Part shown: one piece after another, positions 17,628 through 26,410 of the stretch | Layout of the letters: each line of letters starts with the position of its first letter | How positions within the stretch are numbered: position 1 is the stretch's first letter | Source: Halobellus litoreus | Lineage (GTDB): Archaea; Halobacteriota; Halobacteria; Halobacteriales; Haloferacaceae | NCBI RefSeq assembly: GCF_024464595.1 | Contig: NZ_JANHAW010000002.1 | Coordinates: 1,302,001 to 1,366,000, forward strand | Direction of reading: 5' to 3' | Length of the DNA: 64,000 nucleotides | Notes under the pieces: model-generated | Database searches by the model: none | What the model saw: the letters and a program-made list of their open reading frames with translations, nothing else | What the model was told of the DNA's origin: nothing | Made by a program: the position numbers and the translations under genes

Positions 17628-17927
17628 TTACTCGGCGTCCTCGCCGTCCGCCTCGGCCGCCTCGACCTTGGCGGCGTGGGAGTTCAGCGCGTCCGCGACG
17701 GTCCGGGCCTCCGCGGCCGAGAGCGTCACCTCGTCGGCGTGGGCGGGCACCGACTCCAGTCCGCTGTTATCGAGTTCGAGCTGAAGTTTCACGTGGTCGG
17801 GGTTCTCGCGGGGCGATGTGACGTTCAGGACGGCGACCGCCTCGTCCTGGAAGTCGTGGCCGCGGGCGGCGGCGTCGACGAGGTCGAGCGTCGTGTAGGC
17901 GTTGACCTTGAGCAGTCGGTTGGGCAT
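17628..17927 (-). CDS. Haloarchaeal conserved protein, DUF6360-like
   Basis: A 99-residue acidic protein starting MPNRLLKVNAYTTLDLVDAA. It has a compact alpha/beta look with no catalytic motif. It ends in a charged Ala/Glu/Asp tail. I recognise it as a haloarchaea-specific family (recalled as DUF6360) of unknown function. It is encoded 57 bases beyond the nitrite/sulfite reductase stop-to-start gap on the same strand, so it may be co-transcribed with that gene. Confidence 0.75.
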   Translation of the reverse strand: MPNRLLKVNAYTTLDLVDAAARGHDFQDEAVAVLNVTSPRENPDHVKLQLELDNSGLESVPAHADEVTLSAAEARTVADALNSHAAKVEAAEADGEDAE

Positions 17928-17984
17928 ACGTGAGATCAGGAGAGCGAGCGGGAAGTCTGTACCGCCGGGAGAGCGCAGCGGCGC

Positions 17985-19733
17985 TCAGTCGTCGGCCGGG
18001 GCCGGCGGCTGCGCGTCCATCGAGTCGTTCTCGGCGTAGGGGTACCACGTCATCTTCGTGTTGTGCATCATCGGATCCTCGTAGCTCGTCTCCTCGGGCT
18101 CGACGAAGGCGTCGAGTTCCTCGTCGTCGTGGCGGTCGACGAACGCGCGGAAGGACTCGCCCGCCTCGCGCTCTGCGGCGAAGCTCTCGATGAGGTTCGC
18201 GATCGCGCCCGGCACCTCGTCGACAGGGACGCGCTGGGTCACCCAGCGGGCGAACTGCGGCTCCTCGCCGAGGCCGCCGCCGAGGCCGACGTCGAGCGCC
18301 TCGACCGCCTCGCCGTCCTTGCGGGTCTTCATCCCGCGGAGGCTCACGTCGGCGATCTGCGGCTGCGCGCACGACGCGGTACAGCCGGAGAGGTGGATGT
18401 GGAACTCCTCGACGTCCTCGGGGAGGTCGACGTGCTCCTTCAGCCAGCGCGCGAAGCGCACTTGTCGATTTTTGGTCTCGACGATCGAGAGCGAACAGAA
18501 CTCGGTGCCGGTACACGCGATCGATCCGCGCATAAACGGCGAGGGGTCCGGCGAGTAGTGTTCGAGTAAGTCCTCCGCGAGGAAGTCGTCGAGTTCCGAG
18601 TCGGGCACGTCGGTGACGATGACGTTCTGCCGCTGGGAGAGCCGGACCTCGCCGGAGCCGTACTCCTCGGCGAGGTCGGCGAGTTCGAGAACGTCCTCGG
18701 CGCCCATCCGACCGACGAGGACGTTCAGCCCGACGAAGTTGTTTCCGTCCTTCTGTTCGTGGACGCCGACGAGGTCGTTGCGCTCGCCCTCGCCGGTGTT
18801 GTAGGTGTACTCCTCGCGGACGTCGCGGCCGGCGGTGCGGAGCTCGAAGTCGACGTACTCCGCCTGGAGCGTCTCGCGGACCTCCTCGGCCCCCCACTCG
18901 TCGACGAGGAACTTGATCCGGGCGTTGTAACGGTCCTCGCGGTCACCGTTGTCGCGGAAGAGCGCCGAGAGGCCGCCGGCGACGTCCGAGACGCGCTCGG
19001 GGGAAACCCACACGTCGATGTCGCGGGCGAAGCGCGGTTCGTTGCGGGCGAGGCCGCCGCCGACGCGGACGTTGAAGCCGACGACGTCTTCCCCGTCGAT
19101 TTCCTTGTACGCCGGTTCGAAGGCGAGGTCGTTGATGTCGCCCTGGCCGGAGCCGTCCGCCGACCCCGTGACGGAGACCTTCCACTTCCGCGGGAGGTTC
19201 GAGTGGTCCTCGTCGCCCTTGAACGTCTCGTTGAGGTCGCGGATGACCGGCCAGGCGTCTATGACTTCCTGTCCGTCCTTGCCGGCGACGGGATTGCCGA
19301 CGATGTTCCGCCAAGAGTCGCCACACGCCTGCTGGGTCGACAGCCCGTTGGATTCGAGTTTCTCGAAGACCGCCGGGACGTCCGAGAGTTCGATCCAGTG
19401 TAGCTGGATCGCCTGCCGGGTGGTGTAGTCGGCGTAGGCGTCGCCGAAGATCGGGTTCGTGCCCGGGCCGCGCGCATACTCGTCGGCGATCTCGCCGACG
19501 ACGCGCAGTTGCCCCGGTTCGAGTACGCCGTTCGGCGTCCCGATCCGCATCATGAAGTAGCCCTCCTGGCCGTTCCGCTGGTGGTACAGCCCCCACCACT
19601 TGAAGCGCTCGAACCACGCGTCCCGCTCGTCGTCGGGGATGGTCTCGTACCCCTCCTCGGCGAACCTGAAGAGGTGCTCGCGTATCTCGTTCCCGTAGAC
19701 CTCCGACTTCCAGTTCTCGACGTCCGATGGCAT
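17985..19733 (-). CDS. Siroheme nitrite/sulfite reductase
   Basis: A 582-residue ferredoxin-type assimilatory reductase that takes six electrons to ammonia (nitrite) or sulfide (sulfite). Two NiR/SiR ferredoxin-like half domains and two siroheme domains are visible. The [4Fe-4S]-siroheme ligands are C-x5-C (ACTGTEFC) and C-x3-C (SGCTASC). The sequence around the first pair, with ETKNR following, resembles assimilatory nitrite reductases, but I cannot exclude sulfite as substrate. The ATG at 19733 (MPSDVENWKS) is preferred; the ten-residue upstream extension is not family-like. No nitrate reductase or transporter lies next to it. Confidence 0.9.
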   Translation of the reverse strand: MPSDVENWKSEVYGNEIREHLFRFAEEGYETIPDDERDAWFERFKWWGLYHQRNGQEGYFMMRIGTPNGVLEPGQLRVVGEIADEYARGPGTNPIFGDAYADYTTRQAIQLHWIELSDVPAVFEKLESNGLSTQQACGDSWRNIVGNPVAGKDGQEVIDAWPVIRDLNETFKGDEDHSNLPRKWKVSVTGSADGSGQGDINDLAFEPAYKEIDGEDVVGFNVRVGGGLARNEPRFARDIDVWVSPERVSDVAGGLSALFRDNGDREDRYNARIKFLVDEWGAEEVRETLQAEYVDFELRTAGRDVREEYTYNTGEGERNDLVGVHEQKDGNNFVGLNVLVGRMGAEDVLELADLAEEYGSGEVRLSQRQNVIVTDVPDSELDDFLAEDLLEHYSPDPSPFMRGSIACTGTEFCSLSIVETKNRQVRFARWLKEHVDLPEDVEEFHIHLSGCTASCAQPQIADVSLRGMKTRKDGEAVEALDVGLGGGLGEEPQFARWVTQRVPVDEVPGAIANLIESFAAEREAGESFRAFVDRHDDEELDAFVEPEETSYEDPMMHNTKMTWYPYAENDSMDAQPPAPADD

Positions 19734-19801
19734 CGTTACCGGACACAATACCCCCACCTTCAAAGGGGAACGCGTGCCGTCAACCCTTCCCGCTGCTCCC
19801 G

Positions 19802-20134
19802 TTAATCAGAATTTGTTGCCGCTTCTTTGTCGTCGGTCACGCGGAGGACCCCCTCGCGGTCGAGATCGGCGAACTCGCCGTCGACGAGCCGGCCCACGGG
19901 GATCCACCCGGTGGTCGATTTCGTCCCGCAGACGATGCACTGCCCGTAGACGCGCACCTGCACGGTCCGCCCGTCGACGCCCGTCTCCAGGAAGTTCTCG
20001 ACGACCATATCCGCGAGGTCGCACTCGCAGAACCCCGGGGCGTCGAGCCGCCAGAGTTCGCTCACGCTCACCCGCCGCGTGTCGTCGACAGAGAGCCATG
20101 CACCGTCGTCGAGGATCCGAAGTCGGGTCGTCAT
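19802..20134 (-). CDS. Small haloarchaeal protein with paired Cys motifs
   Basis: A 110-residue acidic protein, start chosen at the ATG at 20134 (MTTRLRILDDGAWLSVDD). CECD near residue 34 and CIVCG near residue 67 could bind zinc. The family seems haloarchaea-specific and I cannot name a function. A longer version starting at 20260 (MTAIAGDD) is possible but adds 42 residues of less acidic sequence. It lies 68 bases past the start of the nitrite/sulfite reductase on the same strand and could lead that transcript. Confidence 0.65.
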   Translation of the reverse strand: MTTRLRILDDGAWLSVDDTRRVSVSELWRLDAPGFCECDLADMVVENFLETGVDGRTVQVRVYGQCIVCGTKSTTGWIPVGRLVDGEFADLDREGVLRVTDDKEAATNSD

Positions 20135-20352
20135 ACCGAGTGATACGCGCTCGACGACCCCGTCTCTGACGGCGGTCACAAACGGCGACGCTGTCCACGA
20201 CGGAGCGTCCCGCTTCGATCTCGACGCCGTCTGTCGATCGTCCCCCGCGATGGCCGTCATAGAAGCCGGAACTGACTTCCGCTATCCGGGAGTAGTGGTT
20301 CGATTTACTCCGGAAGGCGCCCTTATGCGGGGAGCCGCCATAGGGGAGTTCG

Positions 20353-20535
20353 ATGACCGATTCCGTTCGGACGTGCGACCTCGCTTCGATCACCGACGGG
20401 GAAGACGAGCGGCGGCAACACGCCTCTGCCGACGTCGCCCCGGAACTGTACGATGCCCCGAGAGGCGGAACGAATCGCAGGACAGCATCGCAACGAACGT
20501 CGACAGTAGACGAGGGGCCCACGGAGCAGCGATGA
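20353..20535 (+). CDS. Possible small protein, first of a coupled pair
   Basis: A 60-residue frame starting MTDSVRTCDLASITDGEDER. Support comes from a CCTTATGCG element about 30 bases upstream of the ATG and from an ATGA overlap with the next frame at 20532. The composition is mixed and becomes basic at the end, and there is no motif. It is a weak candidate that needs conservation or proteomic support. Confidence 0.4.
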   Translation: MTDSVRTCDLASITDGEDERRQHASADVAPELYDAPRGGTNRRTASQRTSTVDEGPTEQR

Positions 20536-20681
20536 CGCTGACGATGGACCCCGACACCGACGAGGAGGAGGCGGCGGCCGACGAACCCGACGCCGAAGAG
20601 TACGGGCATCTCGACGACCTCGCCGACGGTGCCGGGTGCACGGAGATCTGGGAGCACCTCTCAGACAGCCGCGAGGAGTGA
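20532..20681 (+). CDS. Small acidic haloarchaeal protein
   Basis: A 49-residue very acidic protein, MTLTMDPDTDEEEAAADEPD at its start, then EYGHLDDLADGAGCTEIWEHLS. The acidity is typical of real haloarchaeal proteins. It overlaps the stop of the 20353 frame as ATGA, so the two could be translationally coupled. No family was recognised with confidence; the single Cys and the Asp/Glu-rich start are the only notable features. Confidence 0.5.
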   Translation: MTLTMDPDTDEEEAAADEPDAEEYGHLDDLADGAGCTEIWEHLSDSREE

Positions 20682-20754
20682 CCCGGACGGCGTCCGCGCT
20701 CCGCGCGCGACGGGGTGAGGCTTTTACTCGCAGCCGCGTTACGTGGAGTCGAAG

Positions 20755-21447
20755 ATGACCGACGACGACGGCCGACCGAGACGACTCCCTGCAGACCGCG
20801 AAGAACCGGTCGGCGAGCCCGTCGTCCGCGCCGATCCCGCCGTCACCGGCGAGCGGGCCAAGGAGGCCGTCGGGTTCGACCCCGACGACCCCGAGAGCGT
20901 CGCCGAGGCCGCCGAGACGGTCCGCGCGTTCTCCGAGAACACGGTCGGCGCAGCCGACAACGTGTACATGCTCCGGGGCGCGGCCGCCTGCGCGGCGCTC
21001 GTCAGGGGCGTCGGCTCCTACAAGGAAGCGGTCGAACGCGCCGGCGGCGACGTCTCCGTCTCGTTCGTTCGCAAGTGGGCCCGCGTCCACGACCTCCCGC
21101 AGGCGATCCGCCGGCACGTCGCCCGCGGCGACATCGCGCCGACGGCCGCGAAGCACATCGCTCGCGTCTCCGGCGTCGACCGCTTCGACCTCGCGTGGGC
21201 GGTCGTCGACGCCGACCTCACGGTTCGGCAGGTGCGACGGATCGCGAGCGAGGTCGACGGCGACACGAGCGCCGCCGCGGCCCTCAGAGCGCGCGGGATC
21301 GAACTGGGGCGGATCGAACTGTCGCTCCCCCTCGACGTCTACCGGGAACTCCGGCGACGCGCGTCCATCGAGAACCGGGACCCCGGCGAGCTTGTCGCGG
21401 AGGCACTCGATTCGTACTTCGCCGAAGAGTCCGTTACGCCCGAGTGA
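20755..21447 (+). CDS. Haloarchaeal DNA-binding-like protein, DUF7119-type
   Basis: A 230-residue protein. A disordered acidic lead is followed by helical segments (residues 60-190), including KEAVERAGGDVSVSFVRKWARVHDLP and HIARVSGVDRFDLAWAVVDADLTVRQVRRI, which look like two ParB- or HTH-like helical units. A C-terminal part (PLDVYRELRRRASIENRDP-GELVAEAL) resembles a ribbon-helix-helix or antitoxin-like tail. I recall it as DUF7119. The ATG at 20755 follows a TTTTACT element about 25-30 bases upstream. The role is unknown, possibly nucleic-acid binding. Confidence 0.75.
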   Translation: MTDDDGRPRRLPADREEPVGEPVVRADPAVTGERAKEAVGFDPDDPESVAEAAETVRAFSENTVGAADNVYMLRGAAACAALVRGVGSYKEAVERAGGDVSVSFVRKWARVHDLPQAIRRHVARGDIAPTAAKHIARVSGVDRFDLAWAVVDADLTVRQVRRIASEVDGDTSAAAALRARGIELGRIELSLPLDVYRELRRRASIENRDPGELVAEALDSYFAEESVTPE

Positions 21448-21459
21448 ACCGCCTCGGGG

Positions 21460-23883
21460 TCAAGCCCCGAGGCGCTCGCCCTGCTCATCTGCAGACTCGT
21501 CCGCGGCCGGGAGATACAACACGACGACCGCGCCGCCCGTGCCGTCGGCGGCGGCGGACGCCGCTGTCTCGGAATCGGCGTCCGCCGCCTCGGAGACAGA
21601 TGCGCTCCCGCCGCCCGGCTTTTCGGCGTCGGTGCCGGCCACCGCCTCACCGCCGGTCGTAGCGGGGCGCAAGTCGGGGTCCGCGGTCCGGTGGTCGGAC
21701 GACCCGAACCGCAACGATCCCCCGGAGCGGCGTGCGACGTGGTTGACGAACTGGAGACCGAGTCCGGAGCCGTGGAACAGCGGCGTGATGTCGGTCTCGC
21801 TCCGGGCGGCCTTCCGTTCCATTTCGGGGATGCCGGGGCCGTCGTCGGCGACGGCGACGGCGACGGTGCCGTCCGCGCGCGTGACCCGCACCGAGACGGC
21901 GGGGTCGTCGCCGGTGTGGACGACGGCGTTGCGGAGGAGTTCGGTGAGCGCCTTGCGGACCTCCGGAATCGCTCGGACGTCGAACGACTCCGGACAGTCG
22001 ACGACGATGGACGCCTCGGGGTGCGACTCGCGGAGTTCGGCGGCGACGTCTTCGAGGAGTTCCCGGATGTCGATCCGACGGGGGGGCGAGTCGTCGGTGA
22101 GCAGTTCGACGATTCGCCGCTCTTTGTCCGCGAGTTCGACCAGGTCGTCGCCGGTCTCGATGATCTGCTGCACCGATGACTTCGCGTCGCCGGTCGTCCG
22201 GTTTTCGAGCAGCTCCGCGTGCCCGAGGATCAGGTTCATCTTGTTGTAGAGGTTGTGCCGCAGGATCCGATCGAGGACGCGGAGTTGGTGTTCGCGCTCG
22301 GATTGCTCCGTGATATCACGGCAGATGGCGACCGACCCGTCGACCGCACCCTCCTCGTCGTAGTGGGGATAGCGCGTCGTCGCGAACGAACGCTCGCCCT
22401 TCGTGGGGAACGTGGGGGTGACCTCGTAGGAGATCGAACGCTCCAGTTCGAGCACGCGGTCTTTGTGCTCCCGGATCGTCCGCGCGGCGGGTTCGTCCAT
22501 GAACGCGAACTCGTCGTCGCCGATCAGTTCTGACCGTGATAGGCCGGCGTACTCGGCGACGGCGTCGTTGACGACCTCGAAGGAGCCGTCGCGGTTCTGG
22601 AGCATAATCGGGTCGTCGAGGCGGTTGACCATCTCTCTGAACGTTTCGAGTCGTTCGCGCGCGTGGACTCGGTCGGTGATGTCCGTCTGGATCGCGACGA
22701 ACCCCTGAATCGCTCCGTCGTCGGTCGTGATCGGGGCGATCGTTTCGGAGGCGTGGTAGTGCTCGCCGGACTTCCGCCGATTGACGATCGGCTCGGACCA
22801 CACCTCCCCGTCGAGGACGGTGCTCCAGAGGTTCCTGTAGTACTCTTGATCCATCTGCCCGGACTTCAGGATCGACGGATCCCGACCGACCGCTTCCTCG
22901 GCCTCGTAGCCGGTGACGGCCTCGAAGGCCGGGTTGACGTACTCGATGGTGCCGTTCCGCTGGGTGATGAAGATCGCGTGGCCGGCGGCCTCGACGGCCT
23001 GTTTGAACTGCCGGATGTCGTCCTCCCGGCGTTTCTCTGCTGTGACGTCCTGGAACGAGCCGCGAACGCCGACGATCGACTCGTCTTCGACGATCGGGAC
23101 CCCCTTCGAACGGACCCAGCGAACGTCGCCGTCGGCCCGGTACAGTCGGTACGTCGAGTCGAACGGGTCGCCTCCCAGCGCGGCCTCGACGTCCGCGCGA
23201 ACCGACTCTCTGTCGTCGGGGTGGTAGAACTCGATCGCGTTGTCGACCGTCGGTTCGAAGGCCTCCGAGACGCCGTGGAGTCGGCGGGTCTCGGCGGTCC
23301 AGGTGAGGGCTTCTCCGTCGGCGTCGAGCTCCCAGCCGCCGACGTCGGCGAGCGACGACATTTGGACGAGAAGGTCGCGTTCGGCCGCGTGGGCCCGGAG
23401 CTCTCGTTCTTGCGCACGGCGTCCGACGGCTCCCTCGATGGCGTCGACGAGCAGCGCGTAGTCCCCCGTGTCGATCGACTGCGGGACGTACCGGACCGCT
23501 TCGGCGTCTGCGGACCGCCGCGCCAGCTCGGCGGTCGGCGTCGACGGGTAGAGCACCAACGGGACCGTCAGATCGCTCGGTTCCCCCGACGGGAGGACGC
23601 GCGAACCCGACCCGCTTTCCGCGTCGGCCGCCGGTTCGGGTCCCGAGTCGAAGACGGGCGATCCCGCGGGCCTGGCGAGAGCCCGCAACGCTTCCGGCGG
23701 GGGAAACTGGCGGGCGACGACGCAGTCGACCGGCCCGCGGTCGATCGCGTGGGCGTATTCGTCAGCGGTCGTCGAGAGAACGGTCATCGTCGTGGACGCG
23801 TCGGCGACGGCCGACCGGACCGCGGACGCGAGCGCGTCGTCGTCGAGAACGACGACAGCGGGGGATCCCGAGCGGTCACTCAT
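21460..23883 (-). CDS. PAS-domain sensor histidine kinase
   Basis: An 807-residue soluble sensor kinase. A degenerate receiver-like domain (1-150) is followed by three PAS/PAC units (about 200-310, 320-440, 445-555). A HisKA-like dimerisation box holds the phospho-accepting His (LRHNLYNKMNLILGHAELL), and a HATPase domain carries DDGPGIPEME and HGSGLGLQFVNH. A Ser/Ala/Asp/Gly-rich insert of about 45 residues splits the final beta strands (after GSLRFGSSD, before AVVVLYLPA). The ATG at 23883 was chosen. There is no transmembrane helix, so it should sense a cytoplasmic signal. No partner response regulator is next to it. Confidence 0.92.
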   Translation of the reverse strand: MSDRSGSPAVVVLDDDALASAVRSAVADASTTMTVLSTTADEYAHAIDRGPVDCVVARQFPPPEALRALARPAGSPVFDSGPEPAADAESGSGSRVLPSGEPSDLTVPLVLYPSTPTAELARRSADAEAVRYVPQSIDTGDYALLVDAIEGAVGRRAQERELRAHAAERDLLVQMSSLADVGGWELDADGEALTWTAETRRLHGVSEAFEPTVDNAIEFYHPDDRESVRADVEAALGGDPFDSTYRLYRADGDVRWVRSKGVPIVEDESIVGVRGSFQDVTAEKRREDDIRQFKQAVEAAGHAIFITQRNGTIEYVNPAFEAVTGYEAEEAVGRDPSILKSGQMDQEYYRNLWSTVLDGEVWSEPIVNRRKSGEHYHASETIAPITTDDGAIQGFVAIQTDITDRVHARERLETFREMVNRLDDPIMLQNRDGSFEVVNDAVAEYAGLSRSELIGDDEFAFMDEPAARTIREHKDRVLELERSISYEVTPTFPTKGERSFATTRYPHYDEEGAVDGSVAICRDITEQSEREHQLRVLDRILRHNLYNKMNLILGHAELLENRTTGDAKSSVQQIIETGDDLVELADKERRIVELLTDDSPPRRIDIRELLEDVAAELRESHPEASIVVDCPESFDVRAIPEVRKALTELLRNAVVHTGDDPAVSVRVTRADGTVAVAVADDGPGIPEMERKAARSETDITPLFHGSGLGLQFVNHVARRSGGSLRFGSSDHRTADPDLRPATTGGEAVAGTDAEKPGGGSASVSEAADADSETAASAAADGTGGAVVVLYLPAADESADEQGERLGA

Positions 23884-24076
23884 AACGCGGAGCGAACCTG
23901 TCGCTGGCACCCTCGCCAGTAGAATCGACGCCGTTTTTCTGTAGAGTCTCCAGCACGCAGTTAGCCGTCCGGTCACGGTCACGGAGGATATATCTTTTTT
24001 TACGTCGCTGTCACGACGCTGTCGTCGAACACCGAGAGTAAACGCTTATCACGGCCGGCCAGTTACCCCTCGGTGT

Positions 24077-24128
<52 letters not shown>

Positions 24129-24150
<22 letters not shown>

Positions 24151-24421
24151 TCCTTCTCGTCTCCGAGCGACAGCGAGGAGCGATAGACGACCTGGAGGGG
24201 CTTGAACCCTGCAAGTCGCAGCGCGCGAACGGAGTGAGCGCGACCGTCTTGCTTCGGTTCAAGTCCCTCCCGGCCCGTGAGCCGTCTCTGAACGAAGTGA
24301 AGAGCGGCGGTAGTACACGGGAGACTTGAACCAGGGAGCGACGCGAGTGGAACGAGCAGAGCGACTGTGGTTCAACGTCCCTCCCGGCCCGTGAGCCGTC
24401 TCTGAACGAAGTGAAGAGCGG
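24129..24421. repeat. Tandem, partly inverted repeats of the tRNA-Lys 3' end
   Basis: The 22-base tRNA 3' end starting GGTTCAAGTCCC (24129-24150) recurs exactly at 24256-24277 and, with one inserted base, at 24369-24391. Between them are inverted T-arm copies: 24194-24208 is complementary to 24129-24143 at 14 of 15 positions, and 24319-24332 partly so to the second copy. Copies two and three are both followed by the same 29 bases starting GAGCCGTCTCTG. The whole is three diverged tandem units of about 113-127 bp. It looks like repeated integration or duplication at the tRNA 3' end. Confidence 0.85.
24281..24308 (+). terminator. Hairpin with GAACGAAGTGA loop, repeat unit 2
   Basis: GCCG-CTCT (T24285 bulged) pairs with AGAGCGGC around the 11-nt loop GAACGAAGTGA (24290-24300). 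Almost the same hairpin follows at 24395-24421, and a shorter one, CGCGC/GCGCG around GAACGGAGTGA, is at 24222-24242. The loop matches the hairpin after tRNA-Gly (3401-3432). Confidence 0.6.
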
Positions 24422-24734
24422 TACATACGCGCAGGAGTTGGACGGGCTTCGTCGCGTCGTCTTGGTGCGAGCTGGTTCCTGCAAGCCCCCGGTCGCTCGA
24501 CTCGGGCCGCTCGCTGTGGTCCTCGTCGCTCACGCCGTTCGCTCCTGCGGTCCTTGCGTCGCGGTCCGTCGCCGAGCGACCGGCCCCTTGCGACCCGCCC
24601 GACGACACCGCTACGCCACGTCCTCCCCAGCCGACTCCTCGCTCGCGTCGCTCGCTCGTCGCCCCTCGCGTGCGTGTGCCGCGCGACAGAGCGCGCGGCA
24701 GCACGCACCGGTGGTTTTCCTCTCGGATCGTCGA
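24422..24734. other. Gene-free stretch after the tRNA-Lys repeats
   Basis: About 313 bases with no open frame of haloarchaeal (acidic) composition. The longer frames here are very basic or Ser/Arg-rich. The sequence is rich in CGCTCG-type words. The first 30 bases resemble a worn third copy of the repeat unit. I see no RNA gene or clear promoter. Confidence 0.5.
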
Positions 24735-26165
24735 CTACGGCAACGAGCCGTTCAGCACCTTCGCGGCGACGAGGACGGGGTCCCAGACGGGGCTGAACGG
24801 CGGCGCGTAGCCGAGGTCCTGGCGTTCGAGTTCCGCGACTGTCAGCTCGCCGCCGAGCGCCGTCGCGAGCGTGTCGATCCGGATCGCCGCGCGGTCGGTG
24901 CCGACGACGCTCCCGCCGAGGAGCCGGCCGGTGTCGCGGTCGGCGGTGAGCGTGACCGTCGTCTCGGCCGCGCCGGGGTAGTAGCCCGACCGCGATCCGG
25001 CCGTGATCGTCTCGGAGACGGGGTCGAAGCCGGCCCCGCGGGCGCGGGCGTGGTCCAGGATCCCCGTCCGGCCGCACTCGAGGTCGAACGCCTTCACCAT
25101 CGCCGTGCCCGCGACGGACCCGACCGGCGTGGGGTCGCCGCCGACCGTCGCGCCGATGGCCCGGCCGGCGCGGTTCGCGGGGAGGCCGAGCGGGTCCCAT
25201 ACCGCCTCGTCGGTAACCATATGGGGCATCTCCGCGACGTCGCCCGCGGCGTAGACGTCGTCGACGGTGGTTCGGCCGTAGGCGTCGGCGGCGACGGCCC
25301 CCGACGCGCCGAGTTCGACCGGCGTGTCGTCGAGGAGTTCCGTGTTCGGCCGGATGCCGATCCCGACGAGCGCGGCGTCGACCGCGAGTTCGGCACCGCT
25401 CTCGCAGACGAGGCCGTCGACGTGTCCCGCCTCGCCGTCGAGTCGGACGACCTCCTCGTCGAAGTGCAGCGTCACGCCCGCCTCGCGGAGGTGTTCCGTG
25501 ACCGCGTCGCCGACGGCGTCGCCGAACGCCGGGACCGGGCGGTCGGGCCGCTGGAACAGGTGGACGTCGAGGTCCCACGCGTCGAACGCCTCGGCCATCT
25601 CGACGCCGACGTAGCCCGCGCCGACGACCGCGACGGTCTCCGGCGGGGCGAGCGCGCCGTAGCGTTCGACCTCGGACTCGTCCAGCGCGTCGCCCCCGCC
25701 GAGGGCCGCGACTTCGAATTCGTCCGGGTCGGTCAGGTACGCCCGGATCGCCGCGGCGTGATCGAGGCCGTGGAGGGTGAAGACGCCGTCGAGCGTCGCC
25801 CCCTCGATCGGATCCGAGACGGCGCGGGCGCCGGTCGCGACGAGGAGGTCGCCGTAGGGCTGTTCGAACGTCGTCCCGCCGCCCTCGACGGTGACCGTCG
25901 CCGCGTCGGTGTCGACGGCGACGACCTCGTGGCCGCGCCGGAGGTCGATACCGCGCTCTTCGGCGGCCGCGGGCGACAGCGAGAGGAGGTCTTCGAGGCG
26001 GTCGACCTCGCCTTTCACGAAGTACGGCGTGCCGCAGTGTGCGTAGGAGACCCAGGAACCTTTCTCGAACACGATGACGTCGCGGTCGGGGTCGGTGCGT
26101 CGACACTTGCTCGCCGCGGAGAGTCCGGCGGCGTCACCGCCGACGACCACGAAGGGATCGGACAT
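24735..26165 (-). CDS. FAD-dependent NAD(P)H/disulfide oxidoreductase, CoA-disulfide reductase-like
   Basis: A 476-residue flavoprotein. The N-terminal VVVGGDAAGLSAA binds FAD. WVSYAHCGTPYFV near residue 43 holds the single redox Cys of the NADH oxidase/CoA-disulfide reductase group. VAVVGAGYVGVEMAEAF binds NAD(P)H, and VYAAGDVAEMPH is the second FAD motif. The C-terminal dimerisation domain is present, ending DPVLVAAKVLNGS. Likely substrates are a low-molecular-weight disulfide or oxygen; which one is not decided by sequence. It is divergent from glpK with 245 bases between. The ATG at 26165 is used rather than an Arg-rich upstream extension. Confidence 0.9.
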   Translation of the reverse strand: MSDPFVVVGGDAAGLSAASKCRRTDPDRDVIVFEKGSWVSYAHCGTPYFVKGEVDRLEDLLSLSPAAAEERGIDLRRGHEVVAVDTDAATVTVEGGGTTFEQPYGDLLVATGARAVSDPIEGATLDGVFTLHGLDHAAAIRAYLTDPDEFEVAALGGGDALDESEVERYGALAPPETVAVVGAGYVGVEMAEAFDAWDLDVHLFQRPDRPVPAFGDAVGDAVTEHLREAGVTLHFDEEVVRLDGEAGHVDGLVCESGAELAVDAALVGIGIRPNTELLDDTPVELGASGAVAADAYGRTTVDDVYAAGDVAEMPHMVTDEAVWDPLGLPANRAGRAIGATVGGDPTPVGSVAGTAMVKAFDLECGRTGILDHARARGAGFDPVSETITAGSRSGYYPGAAETTVTLTADRDTGRLLGGSVVGTDRAAIRIDTLATALGGELTVAELERQDLGYAPPFSPVWDPVLVAAKVLNGSLP

Positions 26166-26410
26166 ACGCCTACGTGCACCCGCCGGGGGTAGATACTTTT
26201 CGCCGGACAGCGTGGGCAACGCACGAGCGACGTCGCGCGGGCGGCGTCGGGTCGACAACGCCGGGTTTTAGCACCTCCCGCCTCCGACGTGCACCGACAA
26301 CCCGCATCTCGGAGCGTTCGGGTCCGGCGTCGGTCCGACGAACGCGGACGGCTCCGTCCCGGCGGCCGAACAGCCAGCAGAACACGAGCGACACGACAGC
26401 AACCACGAGT

